A stretch of DNA of 64,000 nt, taken from NCBI GenBank assembly GCA_964019695.1, contig OZ026517.1:60043478-60107477 (forward strand), in the 5' to 3' direction. Position numbers and translations under genes: made by a program. Source of the stretch: Loripinus fragilis. Its lineage: Eukaryota > Mollusca > Bivalvia > Lucinida > Lucinidae. Below are positions 28,732 through 42,123 of the stretch, one piece after another. The notes below the pieces were generated by a model. That model was given only the letters and a program-made list of their open reading frames with translations. It was not told where the DNA came from and did not search any database. The stretch's first letter is position 1. Each line of letters opens with the position of its first letter.

Positions 28732-28895
28732 CAGGGGTTAGCGCGTACGCAGACCCCCACACTTATAAATTGCGTACCCGAGTTGTCCACATTTGGGACA
28801 ATCGCAGCCGTCAGCCCAACCGAAGTGCAATGGAAGGGCCTCCTGCTGGAGGAACCGCCTTGTTGATCACGGTTTCCTCTGTACCAGGTAAGTAT
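28732..28895 (-). ncRNA. U1: U1 snRNA, copy 24 (promoter variant)
   Basis: RNA as copy 1. The promoter carries the GCATAAAGG variant at 28926-28934. Confidence 0.96.
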
Positions 28896-29362
28896 GCTTG
28901 GACAGCCAAGGCCGTGCCTCTTAAAGCATAAAGGATCTCAATTCAAAGTGGTGTGGCGCCACCAGCTCCCAGCTCACGCTTCCACACGGTTCCCTCGCGC
29001 AGCTGCACGCCATGCACGTGCTCCACGCCATGCACGTGCTCCACGAGCCTCTCCTCCAAGCAGCACGAACGAAATCCCACCTGCAGCTCGCACAATATAA
29101 AGGAGGCGCACGCTCAGCCTGAAAAACAAGGACATAAGCGATTAAGCACACAGGCAACGTCGCACATACGTTTCTGACATTCAACGTTTACATTGAGAAA
29201 GGGCGACAACTCTCCCTTTCAGCAGCTGCAACTGCAAATGCTACCTACTAGCCCACATTCAACCTGCCTGTCGTGGCGTGATCTGGTCTGCGCGAAAGCA
29301 CAGGGGTTTTCCGGGATTTCTCGGGATTTTGGAAGGGTTTCTGTTCTGCAATGTCTTTGTTT

Positions 29363-29526
29363 CAGGGGTTAGCGCGTACGCAGACCCCCACACTTATAAA
29401 TTGCGTACCCGAGTTGTCCACATTTGGGACAATCGCAGCCGTCAGCCCAACCGAAGTGCAATGGAAGGGCCTCCTGCTGGAGGAACCGCCTTGTTGATCA
29501 CGGTTTCCTCTGTACCAGGTAAGTAT
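29363..29526 (-). ncRNA. U1: U1 snRNA, copy 25
   Basis: No difference from copy 1 seen. Confidence 0.96.
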
Positions 29527-29992
29527 GCTTGGACAGCCAAGGCCGTGCCTCTTAAAGCACAAGGATCTCAATTCAAAGTGGTGTGGCGCCACCAGCTCCC
29601 AGCTCACGCTTCCACACGGTTCCCTCGCGCAGCTGCACGCCATGCACGTGCTCCACGCCATGCACGTGCTCCACGAGCCTCTCCTCCAAGCAGCACGAAC
29701 GAAATCCCACCTGCAGCTCGCACAATATAAAGGAGGCGCACGCTCAGCCTGAAAAACAAGGACATAAGCGATTAAGCACACAGGCAACGTCGCACATACG
29801 TTTCTGACATTCAACGTTTACATTGAGAAAGGGCGACAACTCTCCCTTTCAGCAGCTGCAACTGCAAATGCTACCTACTAGCCCACATTCAACCTGCCTG
29901 TCGTGGCGTGATCTGGTCTGCGCGAAAGCACAGGGGTTTTCCGGGATTTCTCGGGATTTTGGAAGGGTTTCTGTTCTGCAATGTCTTTGTTT

Positions 29993-30156
29993 CAGGGGTT
30001 AGCGCGTACGCAGACCCCCACACTTATAAATTGCGTACCCGAGTTGTCCACATTTGGGACAATCGCAGCCGTCAGCCCAACCGAAGTGCAATGGAAGGGC
30101 CTCCTGCTGGAGGAACCGCCTTGTTGATCACGGTTTCCTCTGTACCAGGTAAGTAT
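29993..30156 (-). ncRNA. U1: U1 snRNA, copy 26
   Basis: No difference from copy 1 seen. Confidence 0.96.
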
Positions 30157-30622
30157 GCTTGGACAGCCAAGGCCGTGCCTCTTAAAGCACAAGGATCTCA
30201 ATTCAAAGTGGTGTGGCGCCACCAGCTCCCAGCTCACGCTTCCACACGGTTCCCTCGCGCAGCTGCACGCCATGCACGTGCTCCACGCCATGCACGTGCT
30301 CCACGAGCCTCTCCTCCAAGCAGCACGAACGAAATCCCACCTGCAGCTCGCACAATATAAAGGAGGCGCACGCTCAGCCTGAAAAACAAGGACATAAGCG
30401 ATTAAGCACACAGGCAACGTCGCACATACGTTTCTGACATTCAACGTTTACATTGAGAAAGGGCGACAACTCTCCCTTTCAGCAGCTGCAACTGCAAATG
30501 CTACCTACTAGCCCACATTCAACCTGCCTGTCGTGGCGTGATCTGGTCTGCGCGAAAGCACAGGGGTTTTCCGGGATTTCTCGGGATTTTGGAAGGGTTT
30601 CTGTTCTGCAATGTCTTTGTTT

Positions 30623-30786
30623 CAGGGGTTAGCGCGTACGCAGACCCCCACACTTATAAATTGCGTACCCGAGTTGTCCACATTTGGGACAATCGCAGCC
30701 GTCAGCCCAACCGAAGTGCAATGGAAGGGCCTCCTGCTGGAGGAACCGCCTTGTTGATCACGGTTTCCTCTGTACCAGGTAAGTAT
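30623..30786 (-). ncRNA. U1: U1 snRNA, copy 27
   Basis: No difference from copy 1 seen. Confidence 0.96.
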
Positions 30787-31252
30787 GCTTGGACAGCCAA
30801 GGCCGTGCCTCTTAAAGCACAAGGATCTCAATTCAAAGTGGTGTGGCGCCACCAGCTCCCAGCTCACGCTTCCACACGGTTCCCTCGCGCAGCTGCACGC
30901 CATGCACGTGCTCCACGCCATGCACGTGCTCCACGAGCCTCTCCTCCAAGCAGCACGAACGAAATCCCACCTGCAGCTCGCACAATATAAAGGAGGCGCA
31001 CGCTCAGCCTGAAAAACAAGGACATAAGCGATTAAGCACACAGGCAACGTCGCACATACGTTTCTGACATTCAACGTTTACATTGAGAAAGGGCGACAAC
31101 TCTCCCTTTCAGCAGCTGCAACTGCAAATGCTACCTACTAGCCCACATTCAACCTGCCTGTCGTGGCGTGATCTGGTCTGCGCGAAAGCACAGGGGTTTT
31201 CCGGGATTTCTCGGGATTTTGGAAGGGTTTCTGTTCTGCAATGTCTTTGTTT

Positions 31253-31416
31253 CAGGGGTTAGCGCGTACGCAGACCCCCACACTTATAAATTGCGTACCC
31301 GAGTTGTCCACATTTGGGACAATCGCAGCCGTCAGCCCAACCGAAGTGCAATGGAAGGGCCTCCTGCTGGAGGAACCGCCTTGTTGATCACGGTTTCCTC
31401 TGTACCAGGTAAGTAT
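31253..31416 (-). ncRNA. U1: U1 snRNA, copy 28
   Basis: No difference from copy 1 seen. Confidence 0.96.
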
Positions 31417-31882
31417 GCTTGGACAGCCAAGGCCGTGCCTCTTAAAGCACAAGGATCTCAATTCAAAGTGGTGTGGCGCCACCAGCTCCCAGCTCACGCT
31501 TCCACACGGTTCCCTCGCGCAGCTGCACGCCATGCACGTGCTCCACGCCATGCACGTGCTCCACGAGCCTCTCCTCCAAGCAGCACGAACGAAATCCCAC
31601 CTGCAGCTCGCACAATATAAAGGAGGCGCACGCTCAGCCTGAAAAACAAGGACATAAGCGATTAAGCACACAGGCAACGTCGCACATACGTTTCTGACAT
31701 TCAACGTTTACATTGAGAAAGGGCGACAACTCTCCCTTTCAGCAGCTGCAACTGCAAATGCTACCTACTAGCCCACATTCAACCTGCCTGTCGTGGCGTG
31801 ATCTGGTCTGCGCGAAAGCACAGGGGTTTTCCGGGATTTCTCGGGATTTTGGAAGGGTTTCTGTTCTGCAATGTCTTTGTTT

Positions 31883-32046
31883 CAGGGGTTAGCGCGTACG
31901 CAGACCCCCACACTTATAAATTGCGTACCCGAGTTGTCCACATTTGGGACAATCGCAGCCGTCAGCCCAACCGAAGTGCAATGGAAGGGCCTCCTGCTGG
32001 AGGAACCGCCTTGTTGATCACGGTTTCCTCTGTACCAGGTAAGTAT
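31883..32046 (-). ncRNA. U1: U1 snRNA, copy 29
   Basis: No difference from copy 1 seen. Confidence 0.96.
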
Positions 32047-32512
32047 GCTTGGACAGCCAAGGCCGTGCCTCTTAAAGCACAAGGATCTCAATTCAAAGTG
32101 GTGTGGCGCCACCAGCTCCCAGCTCACGCTTCCACACGGTTCCCTCGCGCAGCTGCACGCCATGCACGTGCTCCACGCCATGCACGTGCTCCACGAGCCT
32201 CTCCTCCAAGCAGCACGAACGAAATCCCACCTGCAGCTCGCACAATATAAAGGAGGCGCACGCTCAGCCTGAAAAACAAGGACATAAGCGATTAAGCACA
32301 CAGGCAACGTCGCACATACGTTTCTGACATTCAACGTTTACATTGAGAAAGGGCGACAACTCTCCCTTTCAGCAGCTGCAACTGCAAATGCTACCTACTA
32401 GCCCACATTCAACCTGCCTGTCGTGGCGTGATCTGGTCTGCGCGAAAGCACAGGGGTTTTCCGGGATTTCTCGGGATTTTGGAAGGGTTTCTGTTCTGCA
32501 ATGTCTTTGTTT

Positions 32513-32676
32513 CAGGGGTTAGCGCGTACGCAGACCCCCACACTTATAAATTGCGTACCCGAGTTGTCCACATTTGGGACAATCGCAGCCGTCAGCCCAA
32601 CCGAAGTGCAATGGAAGGGCCTCCTGCTGGAGGAACCGCCTTGTTGATCACGGTTTCCTCTGTACCAGGTAAGTAT
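32513..32676 (-). ncRNA. U1: U1 snRNA, copy 30
   Basis: No difference from copy 1 seen. Confidence 0.96.
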
Positions 32677-33142
32677 GCTTGGACAGCCAAGGCCGTGCCT
32701 CTTAAAGCACAAGGATCTCAATTCAAAGTGGTGTGGCGCCACCAGCTCCCAGCTCACGCTTCCACACGGTTCCCTCGCGCAGCTGCACGCCATGCACGTG
32801 CTCCACGCCATGCACGTGCTCCACGAGCCTCTCCTCCAAGCAGCACGAACGAAATCCCACCTGCAGCTCGCACAATATAAAGGAGGCGCACGCTCAGCCT
32901 GAAAAACAAGGACATAAGCGATTAAGCACACAGGCAACGTCGCACATACGTTTCTGACATTCAACGTTTACATTGAGAAAGGGCGACAACTCTCCCTTTC
33001 AGCAGCTGCAACTGCAAATGCTACCTACTAGCCCACATTCAACCTGCCTGTCGTGGCGTGATCTGGTCTGCGCGAAAGCACAGGGGTTTTCCGGGATTTC
33101 TCGGGATTTTGGAAGGGTTTCTGTTCTGCAATGTCTTTGTTT

Positions 33143-33306
33143 CAGGGGTTAGCGCGTACGCAGACCCCCACACTTATAAATTGCGTACCCGAGTTGTCCA
33201 CATTTGGGACAATCGCAGCCGTCAGCCCAACCGAAGTGCAATGGAAGGGCCTCCTGCTGGAGGAACCGCCTTGTTGATCACGGTTTCCTCTGTACCAGGT
33301 AAGTAT
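33143..33306 (-). ncRNA. U1: U1 snRNA, copy 31
   Basis: No difference from copy 1 seen. Confidence 0.96.
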
Positions 33307-33772
33307 GCTTGGACAGCCAAGGCCGTGCCTCTTAAAGCACAAGGATCTCAATTCAAAGTGGTGTGGCGCCACCAGCTCCCAGCTCACGCTTCCACACGGT
33401 TCCCTCGCGCAGCTGCACGCCATGCACGTGCTCCACGCCATGCACGTGCTCCACGAGCCTCTCCTCCAAGCAGCACGAACGAAATCCCACCTGCAGCTCG
33501 CACAATATAAAGGAGGCGCACGCTCAGCCTGAAAAACAAGGACATAAGCGATTAAGCACACAGGCAACGTCGCACATACGTTTCTGACATTCAACGTTTA
33601 CATTGAGAAAGGGCGACAACTCTCCCTTTCAGCAGCTGCAACTGCAAATGCTACCTACTAGCCCACATTCAACCTGCCTGTCGTGGCGTGATCTGGTCTG
33701 CGCGAAAGCACAGGGGTTTTCCGGGATTTCTCGGGATTTTGGAAGGGTTTCTGTTCTGCAATGTCTTTGTTT

Positions 33773-33936
33773 CAGGGGTTAGCGCGTACGCAGACCCCCA
33801 CACTTATAAATTGCGTACCCGAGTTGTCCACATTTGGGACAATCGCAGCCGTCAGCCCAACCGAAGTGCAATGGAAGGGCCTCCTGCTGGAGGAACCGCC
33901 TTGTTGATCACGGTTTCCTCTGTACCAGGTAAGTAT
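33773..33936 (-). ncRNA. U1: U1 snRNA, copy 32
   Basis: No difference from copy 1 seen. Confidence 0.96.
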
Positions 33937-34402
33937 GCTTGGACAGCCAAGGCCGTGCCTCTTAAAGCACAAGGATCTCAATTCAAAGTGGTGTGGCGCC
34001 ACCAGCTCCCAGCTCACGCTTCCACACGGTTCCCTCGCGCAGCTGCACGCCATGCACGTGCTCCACGCCATGCACGTGCTCCACGAGCCTCTCCTCCAAG
34101 CAGCACGAACGAAATCCCACCTGCAGCTCGCACAATATAAAGGAGGCGCACGCTCAGCCTGAAAAACAAGGACATAAGCGATTAAGCACACAGGCAACGT
34201 CGCACATACGTTTCTGACATTCAACGTTTACATTGAGAAAGGGCGACAACTCTCCCTTTCAGCAGCTGCAACTGCAAATGCTACCTACTAGCCCACATTC
34301 AACCTGCCTGTCGTGGCGTGATCTGGTCTGCGCGAAAGCACAGGGGTTTTCCGGGATTTCTCGGGATTTTGGAAGGGTTTCTGTTCTGCAATGTCTTTGT
34401 TT

Positions 34403-34566
34403 CAGGGGTTAGCGCGTACGCAGACCCCCACACTTATAAATTGCGTACCCGAGTTGTCCACATTTGGGACAATCGCAGCCGTCAGCCCAACCGAAGTGCA
34501 ATGGAAGGGCCTCCTGCTGGAGGAACCGCCTTGTTGATCACGGTTTCCTCTGTACCAGGTAAGTAT
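34403..34566 (-). ncRNA. U1: U1 snRNA, copy 33
   Basis: No difference from copy 1 seen. Confidence 0.96.
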
Positions 34567-35032
34567 GCTTGGACAGCCAAGGCCGTGCCTCTTAAAGCAC
34601 AAGGATCTCAATTCAAAGTGGTGTGGCGCCACCAGCTCCCAGCTCACGCTTCCACACGGTTCCCTCGCGCAGCTGCACGCCATGCACGTGCTCCACGCCA
34701 TGCACGTGCTCCACGAGCCTCTCCTCCAAGCAGCACGAACGAAATCCCACCTGCAGCTCGCACAATATAAAGGAGGCGCACGCTCAGCCTGAAAAACAAG
34801 GACATAAGCGATTAAGCACACAGGCAACGTCGCACATACGTTTCTGACATTCAACGTTTACATTGAGAAAGGGCGACAACTCTCCCTTTCAGCAGCTGCA
34901 ACTGCAAATGCTACCTACTAGCCCACATTCAACCTGCCTGTCGTGGCGTGATCTGGTCTGCGCGAAAGCACAGGGGTTTTCCGGGATTTCTCGGGATTTT
35001 GGAAGGGTTTCTGTTCTGCAATGTCTTTGTTT

Positions 35033-35196
35033 CAGGGGTTAGCGCGTACGCAGACCCCCACACTTATAAATTGCGTACCCGAGTTGTCCACATTTGGGAC
35101 AATCGCAGCCGTCAGCCCAACCGAAGTGCAATGGAAGGGCCTCCTGCTGGAGGAACCGCCTTGTTGATCACGGTTTCCTCTGTACCAGGTAAGTAT
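35033..35196 (-). ncRNA. U1: U1 snRNA, copy 34
   Basis: No difference from copy 1 seen. Confidence 0.96.
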
Positions 35197-35662
35197 GCTT
35201 GGACAGCCAAGGCCGTGCCTCTTAAAGCACAAGGATCTCAATTCAAAGTGGTGTGGCGCCACCAGCTCCCAGCTCACGCTTCCACACGGTTCCCTCGCGC
35301 AGCTGCACGCCATGCACGTGCTCCACGCCATGCACGTGCTCCACGAGCCTCTCCTCCAAGCAGCACGAACGAAATCCCACCTGCAGCTCGCACAATATAA
35401 AGGAGGCGCACGCTCAGCCTGAAAAACAAGGACATAAGCGATTAAGCACACAGGCAACGTCGCACATACGTTTCTGACATTCAACGTTTACATTGAGAAA
35501 GGGCGACAACTCTCCCTTTCAGCAGCTGCAACTGCAAATGCTACCTACTAGCCCACATTCAACCTGCCTGTCGTGGCGTGATCTGGTCTGCGCGAAAGCA
35601 CAGGGGTTTTCCGGGATTTCTCGGGATTTTGGAAGGGTTTCTGTTCTGCAATGTCTTTGTTT

Positions 35663-35826
35663 CAGGGGTTAGCGCGTACGCAGACCCCCACACTTATAAA
35701 TTGCGTACCCGAGTTGTCCACATTTGGGACAATCGCAGCCGTCAGCCCAACCGAAGTGCAATGGAAGGGCCTCCTGCTGGAGGAACCGCCTTGTTGATCA
35801 CGGTTTCCTCTGTACCAGGTAAGTAT
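35663..35826 (-). ncRNA. U1: U1 snRNA, copy 35
   Basis: No difference from copy 1 seen. Confidence 0.96.
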
Positions 35827-36292
35827 GCTTGGACAGCCAAGGCCGTGCCTCTTAAAGCACAAGGATCTCAATTCAAAGTGGTGTGGCGCCACCAGCTCCC
35901 AGCTCACGCTTCCACACGGTTCCCTCGCGCAGCTGCACGCCATGCACGTGCTCCACGCCATGCACGTGCTCCACGAGCCTCTCCTCCAAGCAGCACGAAC
36001 GAAATCCCACCTGCAGCTCGCACAATATAAAGGAGGCGCACGCTCAGCCTGAAAAACAAGGACATAAGCGATTAAGCACACAGGCAACGTCGCACATACG
36101 TTTCTGACATTCAACGTTTACATTGAGAAAGGGCGACAACTCTCCCTTTCAGCAGCTGCAACTGCAAATGCTACCTACTAGCCCACATTCAACCTGCCTG
36201 TCGTGGCGTGATCTGGTCTGCGCGAAAGCACAGGGGTTTTCCGGGATTTCTCGGGATTTTGGAAGGGTTTCTGTTCTGCAATGTCTTTGTTT

Positions 36293-36456
36293 CAGGGGTT
36301 AGCGCGTACGCAGACCCCCACACTTATAAATTGCGTACCCGAGTTGTCCACATTTGGGACAATCGCAGCCGTCAGCCCAACCGAAGTGCAATGGAAGGGC
36401 CTCCTGCTGGAGGAACCGCCTTGTTGATCACGGTTTCCTCTGTACCAGGTAAGTAT
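36293..36456 (-). ncRNA. U1: U1 snRNA, copy 36
   Basis: No difference from copy 1 seen. Confidence 0.96.
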
Positions 36457-36922
36457 GCTTGGACAGCCAAGGCCGTGCCTCTTAAAGCACAAGGATCTCA
36501 ATTCAAAGTGGTGTGGCGCCACCAGCTCCCAGCTCACGCTTCCACACGGTTCCCTCGCGCAGCTGCACGCCATGCACGTGCTCCACGCCATGCACGTGCT
36601 CCACGAGCCTCTCCTCCAAGCAGCACGAACGAAATCCCACCTGCAGCTCGCACAATATAAAGGAGGCGCACGCTCAGCCTGAAAAACAAGGACATAAGCG
36701 ATTAAGCACACAGGCAACGTCGCACATACGTTTCTGACATTCAACGTTTACATTGAGAAAGGGCGACAACTCTCCCTTTCAGCAGCTGCAACTGCAAATG
36801 CTACCTACTAGCCCACATTCAACCTGCCTGTCGTGGCGTGATCTGGTCTGCGCGAAAGCACAGGGGTTTTCCGGGATTTCTCGGGATTTTGGAAGGGTTT
36901 CTGTTCTGCAATGTCTTTGTTT

Positions 36923-37086
36923 CAGGGGTTAGCGCGTACGCAGACCCCCACACTTATAAATTGCGTACCCGAGTTGTCCACATTTGGGACAATCGCAGCC
37001 GTCAGCCCAACCGAAGTGCAATGGAAGGGCCTCCTGCTGGAGGAACCGCCTTGTTGATCACGGTTTCCTCTGTACCAGGTAAGTAT
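36923..37086 (-). ncRNA. U1: U1 snRNA, copy 37 (spacer variant)
   Basis: RNA as copy 1. One base is missing between the two E-box repeats upstream (37211-37216), so their spacing is 17 bp. Confidence 0.96.
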
Positions 37087-37551
37087 GCTTGGACAGCCAA
37101 GGCCGTGCCTCTTAAAGCACAAGGATCTCAATTCAAAGTGGTGTGGCGCCACCAGCTCCCAGCTCACGCTTCCACACGGTTCCCTCGCGCAGCTGCACGC
37201 CATGCACGTGCTCCCGCCATGCACGTGCTCCACGAGCCTCTCCTCCAAGCAGCACGAACGAAATCCCACCTGCAGCTCGCACAATATAAAGGAGGCGCAC
37301 GCTCAGCCTGAAAAACAAGGACATAAGCGATTAAGCACACAGGCAACGTCGCACATACGTTTCTGACATTCAACGTTTACATTGAGAAAGGGCGACAACT
37401 CTCCCTTTCAGCAGCTGCAACTGCAAATGCTACCTACTAGCCCACATTCAACCTGCCTGTCGTGGCGTGATCTGGTCTGCGCGAAAGCACAGGGGTTTTC
37501 CGGGATTTCTCGGGATTTTGGAAGGGTTTCTGTTCTGCAATGTCTTTGTTT

Positions 37552-37715
37552 CAGGGGTTAGCGCGTACGCAGACCCCCACACTTATAAATTGCGTACCCG
37601 AGTTGTCCACATTTGGGACAATCGCAGCCGTCAGCCCAACCGAAGTGCAATGGAAGGGCCTCCTGCTGGAGGAACCGCCTTGTTGATCACGGTTTCCTCT
37701 GTACCAGGTAAGTAT
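37552..37715 (-). ncRNA. U1: U1 snRNA, copy 38
   Basis: No difference from copy 1 seen. Confidence 0.96.
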
Positions 37716-38181
37716 GCTTGGACAGCCAAGGCCGTGCCTCTTAAAGCACAAGGATCTCAATTCAAAGTGGTGTGGCGCCACCAGCTCCCAGCTCACGCTT
37801 CCACACGGTTCCCTCGCGCAGCTGCACGCCATGCACGTGCTCCACGCCATGCACGTGCTCCACGAGCCTCTCCTCCAAGCAGCACGAACGAAATCCCACC
37901 TGCAGCTCGCACAATATAAAGGAGGCGCACGCTCAGCCTGAAAAACAAGGACATAAGCGATTAAGCACACAGGCAACGTCGCACATACGTTTCTGACATT
38001 CAACGTTTACATTGAGAAAGGGCGACAACTCTCCCTTTCAGCAGCTGCAACTGCAAATGCTACCTACTAGCCCACATTCAACCTGCCTGTCGTGGCGTGA
38101 TCTGGTCTGCGCGAAAGCACAGGGGTTTTCCGGGATTTCTCGGGATTTTGGAAGGGTTTCTGTTCTGCAATGTCTTTGTTT

Positions 38182-38345
38182 CAGGGGTTAGCGCGTACGC
38201 AGACCCCCACACTTATAAATTGCGTACCCGAGTTGTCCACATTTGGGACAATCGCAGCCGTCAGCCCAACCGAAGTGCAATGGAAGGGCCTCCTGCTGGA
38301 GGAACCGCCTTGTTGATCACGGTTTCCTCTGTACCAGGTAAGTAT
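38182..38345 (-). ncRNA. U1: U1 snRNA, copy 39 (spacer variant)
   Basis: RNA as copy 1. One C is missing near -96 (38441), in GGTTCCTCGCG instead of GGTTCCCTCGCG. Confidence 0.96.
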
Positions 38346-38810
38346 GCTTGGACAGCCAAGGCCGTGCCTCTTAAAGCACAAGGATCTCAATTCAAAGTGG
38401 TGTGGCGCCACCAGCTCCCAGCTCACGCTTCCACACGGTTCCTCGCGCAGCTGCACGCCATGCACGTGCTCCACGCCATGCACGTGCTCCACGAGCCTCT
38501 CCTCCAAGCAGCACGAACGAAATCCCACCTGCAGCTCGCACAATATAAAGGAGGCGCACGCTCAGCCTGAAAAACAAGGACATAAGCGATTAAGCACACA
38601 GGCAACGTCGCACATACGTTTCTGACATTCAACGTTTACATTGAGAAAGGGCGACAACTCTCCCTTTCAGCAGCTGCAACTGCAAATGCTACCTACTAGC
38701 CCACATTCAACCTGCCTGTCGTGGCGTGATCTGGTCTGCGCGAAAGCACAGGGGTTTTCCGGGATTTCTCGGGATTTTGGAAGGGTTTCTGTTCTGCAAT
38801 GTCTTTGTTT

Positions 38811-38974
38811 CAGGGGTTAGCGCGTACGCAGACCCCCACACTTATAAATTGCGTACCCGAGTTGTCCACATTTGGGACAATCGCAGCCGTCAGCCCAACC
38901 GAAGTGCAATGGAAGGGCCTCCTGCTGGAGGAACCGCCTTGTTGATCACGGTTTCCTCTGTACCAGGTAAGTAT
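38811..38974 (-). ncRNA. U1: U1 snRNA, copy 40
   Basis: No difference from copy 1 seen. Confidence 0.96.
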
Positions 38975-39440
38975 GCTTGGACAGCCAAGGCCGTGCCTCT
39001 TAAAGCACAAGGATCTCAATTCAAAGTGGTGTGGCGCCACCAGCTCCCAGCTCACGCTTCCACACGGTTCCCTCGCGCAGCTGCACGCCATGCACGTGCT
39101 CCACGCCATGCACGTGCTCCACGAGCCTCTCCTCCAAGCAGCACGAACGAAATCCCACCTGCAGCTCGCACAATATAAAGGAGGCGCACGCTCAGCCTGA
39201 AAAACAAGGACATAAGCGATTAAGCACACAGGCAACGTCGCACATACGTTTCTGACATTCAACGTTTACATTGAGAAAGGGCGACAACTCTCCCTTTCAG
39301 CAGCTGCAACTGCAAATGCTACCTACTAGCCCACATTCAACCTGCCTGTCGTGGCGTGATCTGGTCTGCGCGAAAGCACAGGGGTTTTCCGGGATTTCTC
39401 GGGATTTTGGAAGGGTTTCTGTTCTGCAATGTCTTTGTTT

Positions 39441-39603
39441 CAGGGGTTAGCGCGTACGCAGACCCCCACCTTATAAATTGCGTACCCGAGTTGTCCACAT
39501 TTGGGACAATCGCAGCCGTCAGCCCAACCGAAGTGCAATGGAAGGGCCTCCTGCTGGAGGAACCGCCTTGTTGATCACGGTTTCCTCTGTACCAGGTAAG
39601 TAT
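39441..39603 (-). ncRNA. U1: U1 snRNA, copy 41 (1-nt deletion beside the Sm-like site)
   Basis: 163 nt. One base is lost just after the Sm-like stretch: AATTTATAAGGTGGGGG instead of AATTTATAAGTGTGGGGG. It shortens the link to stem-loop IV. A sequencing error is possible. Confidence 0.9.
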
Positions 39604-40069
39604 GCTTGGACAGCCAAGGCCGTGCCTCTTAAAGCACAAGGATCTCAATTCAAAGTGGTGTGGCGCCACCAGCTCCCAGCTCACGCTTCCACACGGTTCC
39701 CTCGCGCAGCTGCACGCCATGCACGTGCTCCACGCCATGCACGTGCTCCACGAGCCTCTCCTCCAAGCAGCACGAACGAAATCCCACCTGCAGCTCGCAC
39801 AATATAAAGGAGGCGCACGCTCAGCCTGAAAAACAAGGACATAAGCGATTAAGCACACAGGCAACGTCGCACATACGTTTCTGACATTCAACGTTTACAT
39901 TGAGAAAGGGCGACAACTCTCCCTTTCAGCAGCTGCAACTGCAAATGCTACCTACTAGCCCACATTCAACCTGCCTGTCGTGGCGTGATCTGGTCTGCGC
40001 GAAAGCACAGGGGTTTTCCGGGATTTCTCGGGATTTTGGAAGGGTTTCTGTTCTGCAATGTCTTTGTTT

Positions 40070-40233
40070 CAGGGGTTAGCGCGTACGCAGACCCCCACAC
40101 TTATAAATTGCGTACCCGAGTTGTCCACATTTGGGACAATCGCAGCCGTCAGCCCAACCGAAGTGCAATGGAAGGGCCTCCTGCTGGAGGAACCGCCTTG
40201 TTGATCACGGTTTCCTCTGTACCAGGTAAGTAT
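40070..40233 (-). ncRNA. U1: U1 snRNA, copy 42
   Basis: No difference from copy 1 seen. Confidence 0.96.
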
Positions 40234-40699
40234 GCTTGGACAGCCAAGGCCGTGCCTCTTAAAGCACAAGGATCTCAATTCAAAGTGGTGTGGCGCCACC
40301 AGCTCCCAGCTCACGCTTCCACACGGTTCCCTCGCGCAGCTGCACGCCATGCACGTGCTCCACGCCATGCACGTGCTCCACGAGCCTCTCCTCCAAGCAG
40401 CACGAACGAAATCCCACCTGCAGCTCGCACAATATAAAGGAGGCGCACGCTCAGCCTGAAAAACAAGGACATAAGCGATTAAGCACACAGGCAACGTCGC
40501 ACATACGTTTCTGACATTCAACGTTTACATTGAGAAAGGGCGACAACTCTCCCTTTCAGCAGCTGCAACTGCAAATGCTACCTACTAGCCCACATTCAAC
40601 CTGCCTGTCGTGGCGTGATCTGGTCTGCGCGAAAGCACAGGGGTTTTCCGGGATTTCTCGGGATTTTGGAAGGGTTTCTGTTCTGCAATGTCTTTGTTT

Positions 40700-40863
40700 C
40701 AGGGGTTAGCGCGTACGCAGACCCCCACACTTATAAATTGCGTACCCGAGTTGTCCACATTTGGGACAATCGCAGCCGTCAGCCCAACCGAAGTGCAATG
40801 GAAGGGCCTCCTGCTGGAGGAACCGCCTTGTTGATCACGGTTTCCTCTGTACCAGGTAAGTAT
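40700..40863 (-). ncRNA. U1: U1 snRNA, copy 43
   Basis: No difference from copy 1 seen. Confidence 0.96.
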
Positions 40864-41329
40864 GCTTGGACAGCCAAGGCCGTGCCTCTTAAAGCACAAG
40901 GATCTCAATTCAAAGTGGTGTGGCGCCACCAGCTCCCAGCTCACGCTTCCACACGGTTCCCTCGCGCAGCTGCACGCCATGCACGTGCTCCACGCCATGC
41001 ACGTGCTCCACGAGCCTCTCCTCCAAGCAGCACGAACGAAATCCCACCTGCAGCTCGCACAATATAAAGGAGGCGCACGCTCAGCCTGAAAAACAAGGAC
41101 ATAAGCGATTAAGCACACAGGCAACGTCGCACATACGTTTCTGACATTCAACGTTTACATTGAGAAAGGGCGACAACTCTCCCTTTCAGCAGCTGCAACT
41201 GCAAATGCTACCTACTAGCCCACATTCAACCTGCCTGTCGTGGCGTGATCTGGTCTGCGCGAAAGCACAGGGGTTTTCCGGGATTTCTCGGGATTTTGGA
41301 AGGGTTTCTGTTCTGCAATGTCTTTGTTT

Positions 41330-41493
41330 CAGGGGTTAGCGCGTACGCAGACCCCCACACTTATAAATTGCGTACCCGAGTTGTCCACATTTGGGACAAT
41401 CGCAGCCGTCAGCCCAACCGAAGTGCAATGGAAGGGCCTCCTGCTGGAGGAACCGCCTTGTTGATCACGGTTTCCTCTGTACCAGGTAAGTAT
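41330..41493 (-). ncRNA. U1: U1 snRNA, copy 44
   Basis: No difference from copy 1 seen. Confidence 0.96.
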
Positions 41494-41959
41494 GCTTGGA
41501 CAGCCAAGGCCGTGCCTCTTAAAGCACAAGGATCTCAATTCAAAGTGGTGTGGCGCCACCAGCTCCCAGCTCACGCTTCCACACGGTTCCCTCGCGCAGC
41601 TGCACGCCATGCACGTGCTCCACGCCATGCACGTGCTCCACGAGCCTCTCCTCCAAGCAGCACGAACGAAATCCCACCTGCAGCTCGCACAATATAAAGG
41701 AGGCGCACGCTCAGCCTGAAAAACAAGGACATAAGCGATTAAGCACACAGGCAACGTCGCACATACGTTTCTGACATTCAACGTTTACATTGAGAAAGGG
41801 CGACAACTCTCCCTTTCAGCAGCTGCAACTGCAAATGCTACCTACTAGCCCACATTCAACCTGCCTGTCGTGGCGTGATCTGGTCTGCGCGAAAGCACAG
41901 GGGTTTTCCGGGATTTCTCGGGATTTTGGAAGGGTTTCTGTTCTGCAATGTCTTTGTTT

Positions 41960-42123
41960 CAGGGGTTAGCGCGTACGCAGACCCCCACACTTATAAATTG
42001 CGTACCCGAGTTGTCCACATTTGGGACAATCGCAGCCGTCAGCCCAACCGAAGTGCAATGGAAGGGCCTCCTGCTGGAGGAACCGCCTTGTTGATCACGG
42101 TTTCCTCTGTACCAGGTAAGTAT
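41960..42123 (-). ncRNA. U1: U1 snRNA, copy 45
   Basis: No difference from copy 1 seen. Confidence 0.96.
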
